In this document: positions 1-9,751 of the stretch, in pieces
Layout: each line of letters opens with the position of its first letter
Numbering within the stretch: position 1 is the first letter of the stretch
Source of the DNA: Gyrodactylus bullatarudis
Taxonomy: Eukaryota > Platyhelminthes > Monogenea > Gyrodactylidea > Gyrodactylidae
Direction: 5' to 3'
Assembly (NCBI GenBank): GCA_012064415.1
Contig: SSNU01000123.1
Span: 62,001 to 126,000 of the forward strand
Length of the DNA: 64,000 bases
Position numbers and translations under genes: made by a program
Notes under the pieces: generated by a model
Seen by the model: the letters and a program-made list of their open reading frames with translations, nothing else
Database searches by the model: none
What the model was told of the DNA's origin: nothing

Positions 1-690
1 TGCTCTTCACTAAGATGCGTGGTTATGCCTTTTTCTTCAGATCTCAGTGAATCTTTGCGAATCAAGTTAAACAGTCTCAAACTTTTAAATAAAATTTTCA
101 CTAATTCTATATTCTATTCAAGAAAAATCAGCCAGATTAGAAAATAATATTAAGGTTGAATGAACATTAATTAAATATAATCATGGCATGAAATATTCTT
201 CTGAAATTTCCTGTCTTGGGTTTACATTGGTCTAATTACACTGGGGGTCATGAAAAATTTGAAATTAAGAAAATAGGAAAAGTTAACTGATTGTGATGTA
301 AAGTTTTGTGATGATTCCAAATCTTTTCTCAAATCTGAAGAATTCCTGAATTTTCTAATAATAATAATAATTGGACAAAAATTTGAAATTTTAATTTTCG
401 CAAAATCCGTAGACCCTGTTTGATTAATTTTTTCACGAGTGGATTAAACTTTAAATTCTGCATCGATTGATATGAGATGTGTAGGGATTTGATTTTTTAA
501 ATTGACGTTCGATTTTCTGGGGCGAAAATTTTTAAGCTGTCTAGCTCAAAATTATATGAGCCTCCAGAATCTGCTAATAATTATTTTTGATTAAAATTAA
601 TTGTGGCTATGCTGTGTTTAGAAGGAGAAGGTATGCCTGAATTGGTCAAGGGCTGTATTAAAAATTAGATTACTTCATAGAACTTATTCG
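1..690. other. Intergenic, no gene recognised
   Basis: AT-rich sequence with short open frames only. No coding signal, RNA gene or terminal repeat was recognised. It runs up to the left edge of the foldback element at 702. Confidence 0.5.
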
Positions 691-701
691 ATTGGTTAGC
701 C

Positions 702-2100
702 ATATATATGTTACCGTACAAGTCGTGAATCTGGAATTATAAGAATTTCCTAGTATATTTCGTGAATGTCATACGTCCTAGTAAATCTCGTGAAGAGAAT
801 TTTTCTTCACAGGTTGTTAAAATTAGTATATTTCGTGAATGATTTAGGGTGGGGGTCTCCTCCTCATCCTTAATACCTGTTCATACTTAATTCGCGGAGG
901 TGGTTAATGGATATCTTAAGATAATTATCTATCATAATAGAATCTATTATGAGACTATTGATGAATCTATTCAAGAGAATCTATTGTTAGAAATTAAATT
1001 TTAGGTTTATATTTTTCAGGCCTCATACTCTATCAATAGCCATAGTTACATACAACTAGCTATGAATTAGAAAACTAATTTCGATTGGTTAATGATAATC
1101 AATAGGGCTGGTACCTAAAAAAAACAAGAATTAGCTGGAGGTCTCAACTTATCCTATTTTTAAAAATATTCATTTTGGTATACAAAAGTATAAGTCTAAG
1201 AAGAAGAAAAACCCTGTGGATAATACTGTTAAATTTCTTGAACAAAAATATTAATTGACTAAGTGGTCAATATTTAGTGATTGAGTGCTGCTCGCCCAAT
1301 TCAGTTTTTTTCGCAACAGGCGAAATATTTATAGGCTCTTTTTATTAATTAATATAATGAATTATCTAAAGCTTTCTATTGAAAGTTTTTAAAAAATTAG
1401 TTCGATAAAATTATTTGAGACATCAGTTATAAGTCTTTGAAATTATCTTTGGTTATAAAATATTTTGGAAAAAGATCATTCTGCTTTCAAAGTAGTAACA
1501 TTAAAATGTGTGATTTTACCAACTACATTTCAGGCTATTTGAAGACATTATTCACAGGTTTTTTCTTTTGCTCAAGCTAACAAAATTGACATCTTCGGAT
1601 TCAGTATGATGGTCCAAGCTTTGCAAAATTCTAATTTTTTGATTTTGATGATCTACCCCTAATAATTATAATCAGGGATGAATAATCAATCACAAAATAA
1701 TTTGATTGGTTGCCCTCAACTCAAACAATATTCTCAATTTTCTTACCCTACAACTTACATTAAATGACTCTTAGCAATTGAAGAGCTGTCCGAAATTAAG
1801 CATAAGATGAGCCTGAAATAGATTCTCTTGAATAGATTCATCAATAGTCTCATAATAGATTCTATTATGATAGATAATTATCTTAAGATATCCATTAACC
1901 ACCTCCGCGAATTAAGTATGAACAGGTATTAAGGATGAGGAGGAGACCCCCACCCTAAATCATTCACGAAATATACTAATTTTAACAACCTGTGAAGAAA
2001 AATTCTCTTCACGAGATTTACTAGGACGTATGACATTCACGAAATATACTAGGAAATTCTTATAATTCCAGATTCACGACTTGTACGGTAACATATATAT
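702..2100. mobile_element. Foldback element with 284-bp terminal inverted repeats
   Basis: Positions 702-985 are the reverse complement of 1817-2100. Paired positions sum to 2802 at every point I checked, so the arms are co-linear without indels and look identical. The spacer of about 830 bp has no meaningful ORF. Each arm carries a short motif (AGTATATTTCGTGAATG) twice, near 752-768 and 823-839 in the left arm. The flanks are similar (ATTGGTTAGCC at 691-701 and ATTGGTCATGCC at 2101-2112), possibly an imperfect target duplication. The superfamily is unknown. The arm identity suggests a recent element or recent homogenisation. Confidence 0.85.
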
Positions 2101-2112
2101 ATTGGTCATGCC

Positions 2113-2508
2113 ATATAAAAATTAATCTCAAAATGGCTCTAATATCAAAATTTCCAAAAATACCCAAGTTTAAGTTATATTCTGGACAAGAAAAGGAGTA
2201 ATCCACTATGAATTAATGGATTATGGACAAACAGTCACTTCTCATAGACATCTGAACTCATTGAGGCAAATTGTTGCCAAATTATAGAAAAAAAACATGG
2301 ATTGTTGGATTCAAGAAGGAAGTTAAATTAAATCTGATGAAAAATTATAACTCTTTTCTGTTCTGATTATCTATACTTTATTATCATAGGTCAGCCTCTT
2401 GTATTATTCTATTCTCTCATCTGATTGGACAAAACTGATAGGTATGAGATCATGAAAGTATATAAATAGTAATTTTGAAGACAAGAGTTGCCTGATTTCC
2501 TCAAAAAT
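2113..2508. other. Spacer between foldback and PLE
   Basis: No gene recognised. AT-rich, with only short frames on either strand. Confidence 0.4.
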
Positions 2509-4007
2509 ATTTTGAGCTTGCTGACTCGAAGTCATGCTAGTGTTAAGAACGAACGAAGGATTATTGTGAATAAAGCCCGAATACACAGAAAGCCCGGTAT
2601 CCCTATGCAATATATGCCATTTACGAGTTTCAATCCAATCGAAACAAAAGAAGTGTGGTGAGAAGTGAATTTCTGAAAATACAGCGAGTGGTCTCCACAC
2701 ATCTTCAGGAAGAGGAGCGGAAAAAGGCTTTTAACAGGTTTGAACAATGGGGCTACCCCAAAGGATTTATTAGAAAACACGCCAGAGTGAAAGAGAAGGA
2801 CAAAACAATGGACGAAACCAACACTAAACATCTTTTCCCATTTAAAGGTGATGTTCCCAAATCCGTATTGAGAAACAAGTTGACAAAAATCACAACAGAA
2901 ACCTTCCCTGGACACAAGATACGGTTCCTGTCGAAGACAGCAAAGTTGCTCAATGACCGAAACAAGGATCCGGTCAATTGGCTCAATAGGAAAGGTGTCG
3001 TCTACGAATTCAAATGCTCCTGCAGCCAATTATACATTGGAATGACTGTAAGGCCCATTTCAGCTAGGATCAAAGAGCATCTCAATCCCAGCAATGACGG
3101 TTCTTCTATACAGGAACATTTACGTACGACTAGCCACTCGGCGGGAATCGAGAACTTCAGAATCAGATACGCCGCAGATCCAAAGCTCAGTAAGCACCAA
3201 ATCCAAAAAGTCTTGGAGATAGCTGAGGCGAAGCTGGTGAATGAGGAGTTACTCTCGCTATGTGCACAGAAAATATTGGGCAGGAAGTTAGGTTTCACAG
3301 GTGTCAATTTCCACAGAGCATCCAAGATAATTAAGAAAGTTTCAAAGATGACCAGAGGGTCCCCTATGAGTCTCCCATCTCCAACTCAAAACTTAGACCC
3401 AAAATCGGAAATTTTACCCTCCACCTCAACATCAGTTGATACAAAACAATCCGAGAGCGGTCCAATGTTCACCTCTACACAAATAAATGGATCAAATAAC
3501 GATGACCCAGCAACTATATTGGCAAAAACTCAAACCTCGACATCAGTTGATATTAACACCTCCTCTAGTTGCAAATCATCAAATGAATCCAACTCACAAA
3601 ACCCTAGTAACCAAATTTCTACTGTACCCCACGATGATCGAAAAAGGTATTTTTCTCAGCCAGAAGTACAAGCCCCTACTCCATCACGAAAAAGAAATCT
3701 GTCGACATCACCTAAGCAACAAAAAAGAAAGGGGAAACAGAGAAAACGATTACCAACTAACAATCAGACAATAGATGTATTCCTCACAGCCCCAAGAGTA
3801 TGAGCACACTCAACCCCCATTGGTCAATCTTGGATGATTAATTGCTATTCGTCAGATTTTATAATGTTCCTTAATCTTGCATGTATATAAATATATCTAA
3901 AGTCGGTGTTTGGTCTGAAGAGAACCGACGAAAATAAAGCTTTATTCATCAATAATCCTTCGTTCGTTCTTAACACTAGCATGACTTCGAGTCAGCAAGC
4001 TCAAAAT
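2509..4007. repeat. Short inverted repeats bracketing the PLE 3' ORF
   Basis: Positions 2509-2575 are nearly the reverse complement of 3940-4007 (one small gap). The repeat contains the segment with GTTCTTAACACTAGCATGAC. Penelope-like elements often carry complex direct and inverted terminal repeats (pseudo-LTRs), which this arrangement resembles. A diverged relative of the same segment occurs near 53626-53740. Confidence 0.7.
2655..3803 (+). CDS. Penelope-like retroelement C-terminal part with GIY-YIG endonuclease
   Basis: An open frame of 382 residues corresponding to the 3' half of a Penelope-like element polyprotein. Residues about 20-110 resemble the linker between reverse transcriptase and endonuclease. 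Around residues 115-140 lies the GIY-YIG core: a VVYEF strand, a Cys-Ser-Cys zinc ligand pair, then QLYIGMT, followed by the conserved R and the ARIKEHL helix. The reverse transcriptase domain is missing upstream, so this is a 5'-truncated copy. The last ~150 residues are Ser/Thr/Asn-rich and end in a Lys/Arg-rich stretch, as in the second PLE at 57-60 kb. Family knowledge: the GIY-YIG enzyme nicks target DNA for integration. The frame is intact but very unlikely to be a host gene. Confidence 0.85.
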   Translation: MVRSEFLKIQRVVSTHLQEEERKKAFNRFEQWGYPKGFIRKHARVKEKDKTMDETNTKHLFPFKGDVPKSVLRNKLTKITTETFPGHKIRFLSKTAKLLNDRNKDPVNWLNRKGVVYEFKCSCSQLYIGMTVRPISARIKEHLNPSNDGSSIQEHLRTTSHSAGIENFRIRYAADPKLSKHQIQKVLEIAEAKLVNEELLSLCAQKILGRKLGFTGVNFHRASKIIKKVSKMTRGSPMSLPSPTQNLDPKSEILPSTSTSVDTKQSESGPMFTSTQINGSNNDDPATILAKTQTSTSVDINTSSSCKSSNESNSQNPSNQISTVPHDDRKRYFSQPEVQAPTPSRKRNLSTSPKQQKRKGKQRKRLPTNNQTIDVFLTAPRV

Positions 4008-4140
4008 AGTAATTTGTTTTTTGACAAACTTGTCGTACCACTGAAGAAGGCGTGTGAAGACAATCAACGTCGAAACGTTTGGATGACCATGGCTGAGAAT
4101 TCTAATATTGACCTAAGTTTTAATAAATTTTATTATAAAA
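3895..4140 (+). repeat. PLE pseudo-LTR / 3' terminal region
   Basis: Downstream of the GIY-YIG ORF. Contains a small stem (GTCGGT near 3902 with ACCGAC near 3924), an AATAAA signal near 3932, the inverted-repeat segment and a hammerhead-like motif at 4032-4087. Diverged copies of the same 3' end (motif followed by a tract with AAGTTTTAATAAATTT) recur at 32.1-33.4 kb. Confidence 0.65.
4032..4087 (+). ncRNA. Degenerate type I hammerhead ribozyme-like motif
   Basis: Core box CTGAAGA at 4041-4047 and GAAAC at 4072-4076. Stem I can form between GTCGTACCA (4032-4040) and TGGATGAC (4080-4087) with one bulge. Stem II can form between GGCGT (4049-4053) and ACGTC (4067-4071), leaving one extra A at its base. 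Stem III is minimal and the cleavage triplet would be GTT. Hammerhead motifs in PLE pseudo-LTRs are established. The extra A and the GTT triplet make efficient self-cleavage doubtful. Confidence 0.5.
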
Positions 4141-4215
4141 CTAATTTTAGATCATTTTTCACTGATTGGGAAAAAATTCTTAAGATTCGAAAGGATTTCA
4201 TTCCAACAGGATAAC

Positions 4216-4657
4216 ATCTGGGTAGAGATGTCAAAAAAAATTTTCAAGATAATATCGATGTCATAGAACATCCTCCTTATAATCCTGACCTAGTCCCATC
4301 AGATTATCATCTTTTCAGGTCGATGCAACACTTTTTAAAGGGCTAAAAATTCCACAATAAAGGAGAGGTCGAAAATGGCCTAATCAACTTTCTCGATTCA
4401 AAAAGTCAAGAATTTTACCCTGATGGAATCGATCAACTTCCTATACGATGATAGAAATGTATTACTTCTGCTGGAGAATATTTTGATACCTGAGTTTTTA
4501 CTCTTTCACGCTGATTTTTTAATATATTTTTTAATCTCTTAAGTCTCATTTCTTTTGACGCAACCTAATGGATGCTGAATATCTAAATTACTTTTGTTTA
4601 AAAATTCAAGTCTTGGTTTAAAGTTTATTTTTTAGAATAAAATTTTGAAATCGTTTT
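4216..4657. other. Intergenic, 3' of the HEAT-repeat gene
   Basis: No gene recognised. A short stretch around 4250-4450 reads like decayed coding sequence with stops; I could not assign it. Confidence 0.35.
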
Positions 4658-7352
4658 TTAGTGTTCGAAAATGTGTTTATATTTTTCAAGGTTCATTTGG
4701 CAACTAATATCATAGTGCTGCTCTAGTCGGCCTTTCACAATGAGCTTGCCAATTTTATTTGCAACCTTTATAAAGCTTTCCTCGCTAGCTGATATGACAA
4801 GACGTTGATTTGAGGAGATGCCAAGATTCAATATGTACAAATAGTCATCTAAATGTACTTTGAATGTCTTCTTATCAAGAGCTTCACAAATCTTGCCAAT
4901 TGTTACACAAGCTATGAAAAGGGGATCATTTGCAAAACGAATGCATTGATAGAAATAAAACAAATCACTTCCTAATGGGTGAAATAATGAATTTCGAGTT
5001 TGCGAATAATTTTTCACAGAAATAACTCGAAAATAATCTTTCAACCTTTTTCTAGAAGTAGGTTACTTAGCTTTAGTTTAAGAAATAACAAGTTTTTCAA
5101 GCTTGATTTTCTCTAATTTAGCCCTATTGTCCATTTCTTTCTCAAAGATTTTATCTCACCTGTTTCCAATAAATAACCATAATGATTGTAATGATTCATT
5201 TGGCAAACTTCAATGATTTTCTTGACAAAGTTGTATTCTTCTGATGTGGCCATTTCGTAGAGACCTTTGTCTTGAAGGGCAAATTCACTTAGCAGGAATA
5301 TGACACCGTCAACCTTTTCCCATGGTTCACTTTTCCTCTTATAAGGGCTGTTATCAGAATTTTCAGAATTACCTAAAAATATTAAATTGATTTTAACCAT
5401 CCATTTACCAATGGACGCTTTTACTGAAAAACAATCTAGTTATACTCAAAATTCTCAATTTTTTGAACACTAGCCAATCACAATTTGGAAAAAAATCGCC
5501 CTGATAAGTATGTCCGAAAAAAAGGCCTTTTGTGAAAATCTTCTTAAAAAACTCACCCTTGCAGAGACGACGGTTGACTGAGAATGTTGGCTGATCAACA
5601 TATTTTGATTGGTGCGATTCTGTTTCACCAATAACATGGACTACACCAGGACCTTGTATTGCAGATCTGTCTGACATGAATCCTTGAGATTCTGCTTTTT
5701 GCTCATGCATAGAATTAAAGTATTCAACGAATAAACTGAAGCATCTCTGGACAAAAGAAAATATTTTATTCTTCAATATTGAGTTTATTAATTTCTTCTC
5801 AAAAACCAATAACACTGAAATAAAATATCGAATTTATAAAAGGAAAAAATTTAGTTGATAAATGAAATCGACGGAGTTGATTTATAGAAAGACCTGAGAC
5901 TAACTTTTCTCATAGACTCATCTTTGAATGAGGAAAGAATCTTTGTAAAACTATTGGCAGCTCCATGTCTAACTCCAGGTATTGGATCTTGGAGTAATTT
6001 TATGAAGGAATCTTCGGGATTCTCATTTTCATCGATAAAATCGGTATAATTCGATCTTAAATTTTCATTCTCATAAATTAACGAAGCTAGAGCGGTTCCT
6101 GCAGATTCTCTCACTGTCCAACTGTCATCTTTCAGGCAAATCCTAAGAGCATTAATGATGGCTGTCAATTTTTCAAATAAATGATCTGATTTTGCCTTTG
6201 CGAATAACTCCGAGAGAGCACAGCATGCTGACTCTCTAATCATGTGGTTGTTTGCATTTATTTGATGTAGATAATAGTTTAGTGCTTCTGGATAAACATC
6301 ACTGATTAACTGGCGACCATTGCCCTTGGTTACTAAGGCCCATGTATCTTGAGAATAAATTCGAACACCATCGGCTACATAGAAGCGATTAATGCAAATT
6401 TGTGGCAGCAAAATTGGATAAAGAATTTCCGGCTTAACATTTTCAATTTGAAAGATTTTTCTAGCACATTTGAGAGCAACCATTTTGACAGGACTCCAAT
6501 TATCAGAAATGCCAAGGCCAATACTATTGGATAGTTTTTCCAATAATTCTTTATCGATGTCGACGCATCCAAAAATATTCGAAGTTTTAATAATGGAATT
6601 CAAGAAATTAAACCCAATTTCTCGTAAAAATCTTGAATTGTGATTTGTAAGATCAAGTACTAGATTGACAATTTCTTTGTTTTCATATGTTCGAAAGATA
6701 TTTTCAGACAAATTCAGTATTCCTAATTTCAAGGTTTCAATGTGCGATTCTAACATATTCCAACCAGCAGTCATGGCAAAAACAGACCAACTATTCCTAC
6801 TGACATATGAATCAAAATTCTAAAAGTAATAATAATTATAAGAAATATTGAATACTAACTGATCTTTCTTTTTCCTCATTTTCTAAGAGTTCTTTGTCAG
6901 TTGAAGGACTTTGATTCATTTTTGTTCTTATTTGGAGTAGAATTTCTTCTATATGCATTTCAAAATAGTCGAAGCCATAGATTTTACACAAAACAGCATA
7001 GGTTTGTGCATTAATGAGACGAACTCTGTCGTTTACATGACAAAATAGAACTTGAGTAAATGTTTTTAAAGGAACTGATATTTTTTCAATATTCTTTAAA
7101 GATAGAAGATAATTCGATAAGCACAAAACTCCATAAATCTGTATGAAAATAATTATTTAAAAAATATCAAGTTACAGTGTTATGAGGCTGTCGCACAAAT
7201 TCGTTCTCTAAATGTTCAATTACAAAGGTTTCTATCTGTTTGTTTTCATCTACATTAAGACGAGACGATTTTAATTTTTCCAAGGATCTGTCACGTTCTA
7301 GTTTAAGATCAGAACAAACACCTGAAATTATTGGATCTATTGAAGAAACCAT
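4658..7352 (-). CDS. HEAT-repeat protein, at least 734 aa, seven exons recognised
   Basis: Inferred exons (minus strand): 7352-7176, 7138-6860, 6819-5905, 5797-5557, 5372-5160, 5037-4658. Phases close across all of them. Introns are 37, 40, 107, 184 and 122 nt, shortest at the 5' end. The large exon holds repeated pairs of amphipathic helices with HEAT/ARM signatures such as RESACCALSELF, DDSWTVRESAGTALASLI and DPIPGVRHGAANSFTKIL, typical of solenoid scaffolds that bind proteins. The frame stays open upstream of the chosen Met (7352) to a possible acceptor near 7376, so the true N-terminus may lie in a further exon. I do not recognise the orthologue. The acceptors of the last two junctions were chosen to keep frame and are less certain. 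Confidence 0.7.
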
Positions 7353-7568
7353 GGAAATTAATGCACTGGAGATTTTCTACTAAAATTTCAAAATATCTAT
7401 TATCAGAAACAAAACTCACAGGCAGTATTCAAAAATTGTTCAATCGAAATTATTAAGTTTATTTAAATTCAAATAAATCTAGAAATTCCGGGAGTTTAAT
7501 TCCCACAAGTTATTTTTGATAGAATCTTTTGATAGGTTTAACTTAACTTTCGTTAAGGTTACTTGAAG

Positions 7569-8261
7569 CTAGAATAATCTACATTTTGTGTATCCGTCCT
7601 CCATAGAATAATTAAAATTGAATGAAAATCCGTTCTCTTTCGGCTTATAATAAATTTCCTTATTGCTTAGCATTTCACAGGTTAACTTTGGATCAGATAA
7701 TTGACCAAAACTCTCTTTGTAGTAAATAAGTTTGCAGAGATCATACTTTCTGTGGAACTTGTATTCGAATCTTTTAATATAAAGTTCATGGATTTTCTTG
7801 TCAAAATTCCATAGCTCTATTGAATAGTTTGATGTTTTAACATAATTCCTAAGGTAAAAACCTGTACTAGGACCAACGCAACTTGGATTTCCCAAGAACG
7901 GGGGCACAAGACATTTTGTCATATCTTTCGGACAATCCTCGAAAAATAGTCTTCCTTCGGTCTTGCAAAATTCAGTTGATTTAGTTTTATTACCATGAGT
8001 TAAAATCGCTCCAGTTTCATTTGCTTTAGTTTGAACTCTAATATGACCAAAATTCCATTCTTTGTAAATTCCAATCTTTGTTGTTCTAATATCAAATAAT
8101 GATTCCCACTGGCGAGGAAAACAACAAGGAGTCCAATTTTCGGGAAGATGAGCAAGAGTTTTTAATTCGCTGTCAAAATTCACATTATTATAACATTGAG
8201 GATCTGGATAAAGCCAAAATATTTGTACTGAGAAAATAAATAATTTACCAACTGATATCAT
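7569..8261 (-). CDS. Secreted Cys-rich protein, possibly ependymin-related
   Basis: A single open frame of 230 residues. It begins with a hydrophobic N-terminus (LFIFSVQIFWLY) like a signal peptide and has about ten Cys and several N-glycosylation sequons (NYS, NET, NKT). The order of features recalls ependymin-related secreted proteins: a CCFPRQWE box near residue 46, a mid-protein CKTEG..C..C..PPFLG segment, then a beta strand ending ELWNFD. The resemblance is by pattern only. It starts 71 bp downstream of the PSMC2 stop on the same strand. A possible 21-nt GTAAA..CAG micro-intron lies inside the signal sequence (about 8225-8245), but it is a multiple of three without stops, so retention and splicing are both in frame. 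The hydrophobic core favours retention. Confidence 0.6.
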   Translation of the reverse strand: MISVGKLFIFSVQIFWLYPDPQCYNNVNFDSELKTLAHLPENWTPCCFPRQWESLFDIRTTKIGIYKEWNFGHIRVQTKANETGAILTHGNKTKSTEFCKTEGRLFFEDCPKDMTKCLVPPFLGNPSCVGPSTGFYLRNYVKTSNYSIELWNFDKKIHELYIKRFEYKFHRKYDLCKLIYYKESFGQLSDPKLTCEMLSNKEIYYKPKENGFSFNFNYSMEDGYTKCRLF

Positions 8262-8332
8262 AAGTTAAGTAATGCAAAGATGAAATGAAATATGAAGATT
8301 TTATTTAATAAAACCATCAAAAGACACACAAA

Positions 8333-9631
8333 TCAATTGTAAGTCATGTATCTTGGTGTGGCACTGAATTTTGCATAAGACTTAATTACTTTGTTTATGG
8401 CTTCTAAGAAGTCCTTTTCTGTAGCCATTTTCCTTCTGGACCTAATTGCAAACATACCGGCTTCAGTGCAAACACTACGAATTTCAGCACCAGTAGAATT
8501 GGGACAGAGCCTGGCTAATAATTCATATCTGATGCCTTTTTCAACAGACATTGGACGAGCATGGATCTTGAAAATGTTAATTCTTCCCTCCAAATCTGGG
8601 AGACCAAATTCAACCTTTCTGTCAAGACGACCAGGACGAACAAGAGCAGGATCTAATGTATCAGGTCGATTGGTTGCCATGAGAACTTTTATGTTTCCTC
8701 GAGGATCGAAACCATCAAGCTGATTAATTAATTCAAGCATAGTCCTCTGAACCTCATTGTCTACACCAGCACCATCGTCAAATCTGGCTCCACCAATGGC
8801 ATCAATCTCATCAAAGAAAATAATGCAAGCTTTTTTACTGCGGGCCAACTCGAATAATTCTCTGACCATTCTGGCACCTTCACCAACGTATTTTTGAACT
8901 AATTCACTGCCGATGACTCGAATAAAACAGGCATCTGTTCTGTTGGCAACAGCCCTGGCACAAAGAGTCTTGCCTGTTCCTGGAGGTCCAAAGAGAAGAA
9001 TGCCTTTTGGTGGTTCAATACCCAAACTCACAAACTTTTCGGGATTGAGCATGGGAATTTCTACGACTTCACGTAATTTTTCGATTTGTTCCTTAACTCC
9101 TCCCAAATCACTATACGTAACATCTGGTTTATCTTCAACCTGCATCATAGTGACGCTTGGATCAATTTTCGGGGGCAAAGGAATGTGAATTTGATATTTC
9201 ACGCGATCAACACCAACACGCATACCTTCTTCGATATCAGTAGGAGCAACAGTGTCGTGTAGATCGACAACAAATTTAGCGAACTGCTTTACATTTATGA
9301 TATATTTAGGATCCTCATTGTCACAATTGATTATCTTTGTGCAGCGTGCAACTTGAAGAGGTTGATCATTGGTTAGAGAATTTTTATCAGCAGTCAAGTC
9401 CCAGAGTGCTGGAGGGGCAAGTCCAGTATCTGATTCCTTAATACCAGTTAATTCATTGACTTTTTTCAACATTTCGGTTGTCTCTTTTTCGCAAGCCTTG
9501 ATTTCTTTACTGTACGGAGCAACTCCATAGGTTTTTAAAATTTCTAAATCTCCTTCATCTAAACTTTTAATATTGTCTTCCTTTTTATCCTCTTTGACCT
9601 TACGTTGGTCTTCGTTAAGATAATCTGGCAT
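8333..9631 (-). CDS. PSMC2: 26S proteasome regulatory ATPase subunit Rpt1 (PSMC2)
   Basis: Intronless frame of 432 residues, the usual length for Rpt1. It is an AAA+ ATPase of the 19S base ring, which unfolds ubiquitinated substrates and threads them into the 20S core. Seen in order: an acidic coiled N-terminus, an OB-like middle segment, then the AAA domain with Walker A GPPGTGKT (residues about 215-222), Walker [12 protein letters not shown] (about 270-280), the second region of homology with [22 protein letters not shown], and the sensor-2/lid part. The C-terminus ends TPRYMTYN, matching the family's C-terminal tail. A minus-strand AATAAA lies near 8300-8305, just past the stop. The start is the only ATG upstream of the conserved MPDYL N-terminus. 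It shares a 120-bp divergent upstream region with CEP104. Confidence 0.97.
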   Translation of the reverse strand: MPDYLNEDQRKVKEDKKEDNIKSLDEGDLEILKTYGVAPYSKEIKACEKETTEMLKKVNELTGIKESDTGLAPPALWDLTADKNSLTNDQPLQVARCTKIINCDNEDPKYIINVKQFAKFVVDLHDTVAPTDIEEGMRVGVDRVKYQIHIPLPPKIDPSVTMMQVEDKPDVTYSDLGGVKEQIEKLREVVEIPMLNPEKFVSLGIEPPKGILLFGPPGTGKTLCARAVANRTDACFIRVIGSELVQKYVGEGARMVRELFELARSKKACIIFFDEIDAIGGARFDDGAGVDNEVQRTMLELINQLDGFDPRGNIKVLMATNRPDTLDPALVRPGRLDRKVEFGLPDLEGRINIFKIHARPMSVEKGIRYELLARLCPNSTGAEIRSVCTEAGMFAIRSRRKMATEKDFLEAINKVIKSYAKFSATPRYMTYN

Positions 9632-9751
9632 TATTATGTATTAATAAGATAATTTTTCGAAAATCCGCAACTACTAAAACAACAAAATAGATTCATGATA
9701 ATTTACGACCTCATTATAACAAAAAGAAAGTTTGTTTGTTACTTTTTTGAA
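9632..9751. promoter_or_regulatory. Divergent intergenic region PSMC2 / CEP104
   Basis: Only 120 bp separate the two start codons, so both 5' UTRs and core promoters must lie in or near this interval. It is a candidate bidirectional promoter. No TATA box or other known element is clear. Confidence 0.5.

Noticed and set aside
3902..3932. Possible second hammerhead (TCTGAAGAG ... GACGAAA) in the PLE end
   Set aside because: The core boxes are too close, no stem II forms between them, and the pairing GTCGGT/ACCGAC closes a different simple hairpin.
8391..9188. Plus-strand frames of 91-110 codons opposite PSMC2
   Set aside because: Shadows of the strongly conserved PSMC2 coding strand.
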